DNA of 5,538 nt, from positions 1 to 5,538 of the forward strand of contig JAFGVT010000175.1 in assembly GCA_016937825.1 (NCBI GenBank). The letters run 5' to 3'. Positions within the stretch are counted from its first letter, which is position 1; each line of letters begins with the position of its first letter. This document shows positions 5,078-5,538 of this stretch, piece after piece. The DNA comes from Fidelibacterota bacterium. Its GTDB lineage: Bacteria; Fidelibacterota; Fidelibacteria; Fidelibacterales; Fidelibacteraceae. The position numbers were made by a program, and so were the translations under genes. The notes under the pieces are model-generated. The model made no database searches. It was not told the DNA's origin and saw only the letters and a program-made list of their open reading frames with translations.

Positions 5078-5538
5078 AACGGATTATAATAGCCCTCATG
5101 TGTGCGTCGGGTTTTCTTTTCGGCGCGGATGAAAACGCTCCGGATTCAAGCGTCACGCGCATTCCGCTGTCCGGAGTGAAATTCTATAACATCGTGGATG
5201 AAATGCAGGCTCAGAATGAGGAGGGTTTTTCCCCGCAGCTGCGTTCGGACAGACCCTTCGCCTTCCGGCAGCCGGACGACCGCTGGTTCTCACACGACAA
5301 GTGGATGCATCTGACAGCGTCTTTTTTCATTACCCTGCAAAGCACCTACCTGATGGAGGAAGTGTTTTACAGCGAACCCGAGGCCGCGCGAAATATCTCC
5401 GTCGGACTCTCTTTTTCCCTGGCGCTCGGGAAGGAATTTTACGATGTGTTCGAAGGAGAAAGCATTTTCAGCTGGAAGGACCTGATCTATGATGTGATCG
5501 GGACATCCCTGGGTTACGTAACCGCTGTGATGATTCAG
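5074..5538 (+). CDS. YfiM/DUF2279-like exported protein (window cuts the 3' end)
   Basis: The frame is open from the ATG at 5074 to the window end (155 codons, no stop). It overlaps the transporter stop by 4 bp. Residues 1-18 (MKRIIIALMCASGFLFGA) look like a signal peptide, so the protein is probably periplasmic or envelope-bound. After a linker the core matches the E. coli YfiM pattern: HDKWMHLTAS at 74-83, then LGKEFYD at 118-124, then FSWKDLIYDVIGTSLGY at 132-148. The D/K/H, KE..D and SWKD..YDV positions are those I recall as conserved in YfiM (DUF2279), whose function is not known. YfiM is a lipoprotein, but here C10 follows LM rather than a proper lipobox, so lipid attachment is doubtful. 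Little of the core is missing, so the stop is probably close to the window edge. Family assignment is by motif recognition only. Confidence 0.8.
   Translation, partial: MKRIIIALMCASGFLFGADENAPDSSVTRIPLSGVKFYNIVDEMQAQNEEGFSPQLRSDRPFAFRQPDDRWFSHDKWMHLTASFFITLQSTYLMEEVFYSEPEAARNISVGLSFSLALGKEFYDVFEGESIFSWKDLIYDVIGTSLGYVTAVMIQ

Noticed and set aside
1..5538. Search for tRNA, rRNA, riboswitch, CRISPR, insertion sequence or phage signatures
   Set aside because: No tRNA-like cloverleaf, repeat-spacer array, transposase or terminal inverted repeats were visible on reading. The gene content is metabolic and transport, with uniform composition apart from the intergenic region at 2735-2885.

Overview
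The window looks like an ordinary chromosomal segment of a free-living bacterium. It has moderately GC-rich genes, closely packed and mostly on the + strand, interrupted by one AT-rich intergenic region at about 2735-2885. No lineage marker is decisive. The small membrane protein at 3270-3698 carries a PGAGQMYNGK motif that I associate with the DUF5683 family, and the zinc-ribbon protein at 2330-2722 resembles hypothetical proteins I associate with the same lineages. Both point to the Bacteroidota/Chlorobiota/Marinimicrobia (FCB) side of the tree. Several genes have clear Shine-Dalgarno sequences, which is unusual for classical Bacteroidota and would fit a less-studied FCB lineage better. This placement is inference.

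Region 1 (1-2209, + strand) is the end of a leucine biosynthesis operon. It holds the C-terminal regulatory domain of a 2-isopropylmalate synthase (LeuA, cut by the window start), then LeuC and LeuD, the large and small subunits of isopropylmalate isomerase. LeuC (422 aa) and LeuD (159 aa) are of the short type common in archaea and many anaerobic or deep-branching bacteria, not the longer enterobacterial type. leuB, needed for the next step, is not between leuD and the terminator.

Region 2 (2210-2892) starts with a strong hairpin at 2222-2260 that looks like a bidirectional terminator between leuD and a convergent gene. That minus-strand gene (2330-2722) encodes a 130-aa protein with two CPxC knuckles and unknown function. 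It is followed by a 170-bp AT-rich divergent promoter region containing a plausible minus-strand promoter and a perfect 16-bp palindrome.

Region 3 (2893-5538, + strand) is a tight four-gene cluster. It contains ridA (enamine/imine deaminase), a DUF5683-like small envelope protein, an 11-helix neurotransmitter:sodium symporter (NSS) family amino-acid transporter, and a YfiM/DUF2279-like exported protein cut by the window end. Two of the three junctions are 4-bp ATGA overlaps and the third is an 11-bp gap, so co-transcription is likely. One reading is that the transporter imports amino acids, RidA detoxifies reactive imines formed during their breakdown, and the two envelope proteins have an unknown, possibly linked role. 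I see no mobile element, CRISPR array, RNA gene or clearly novel system. The most interesting items are the uncharacterised proteins and their conserved-looking arrangement.
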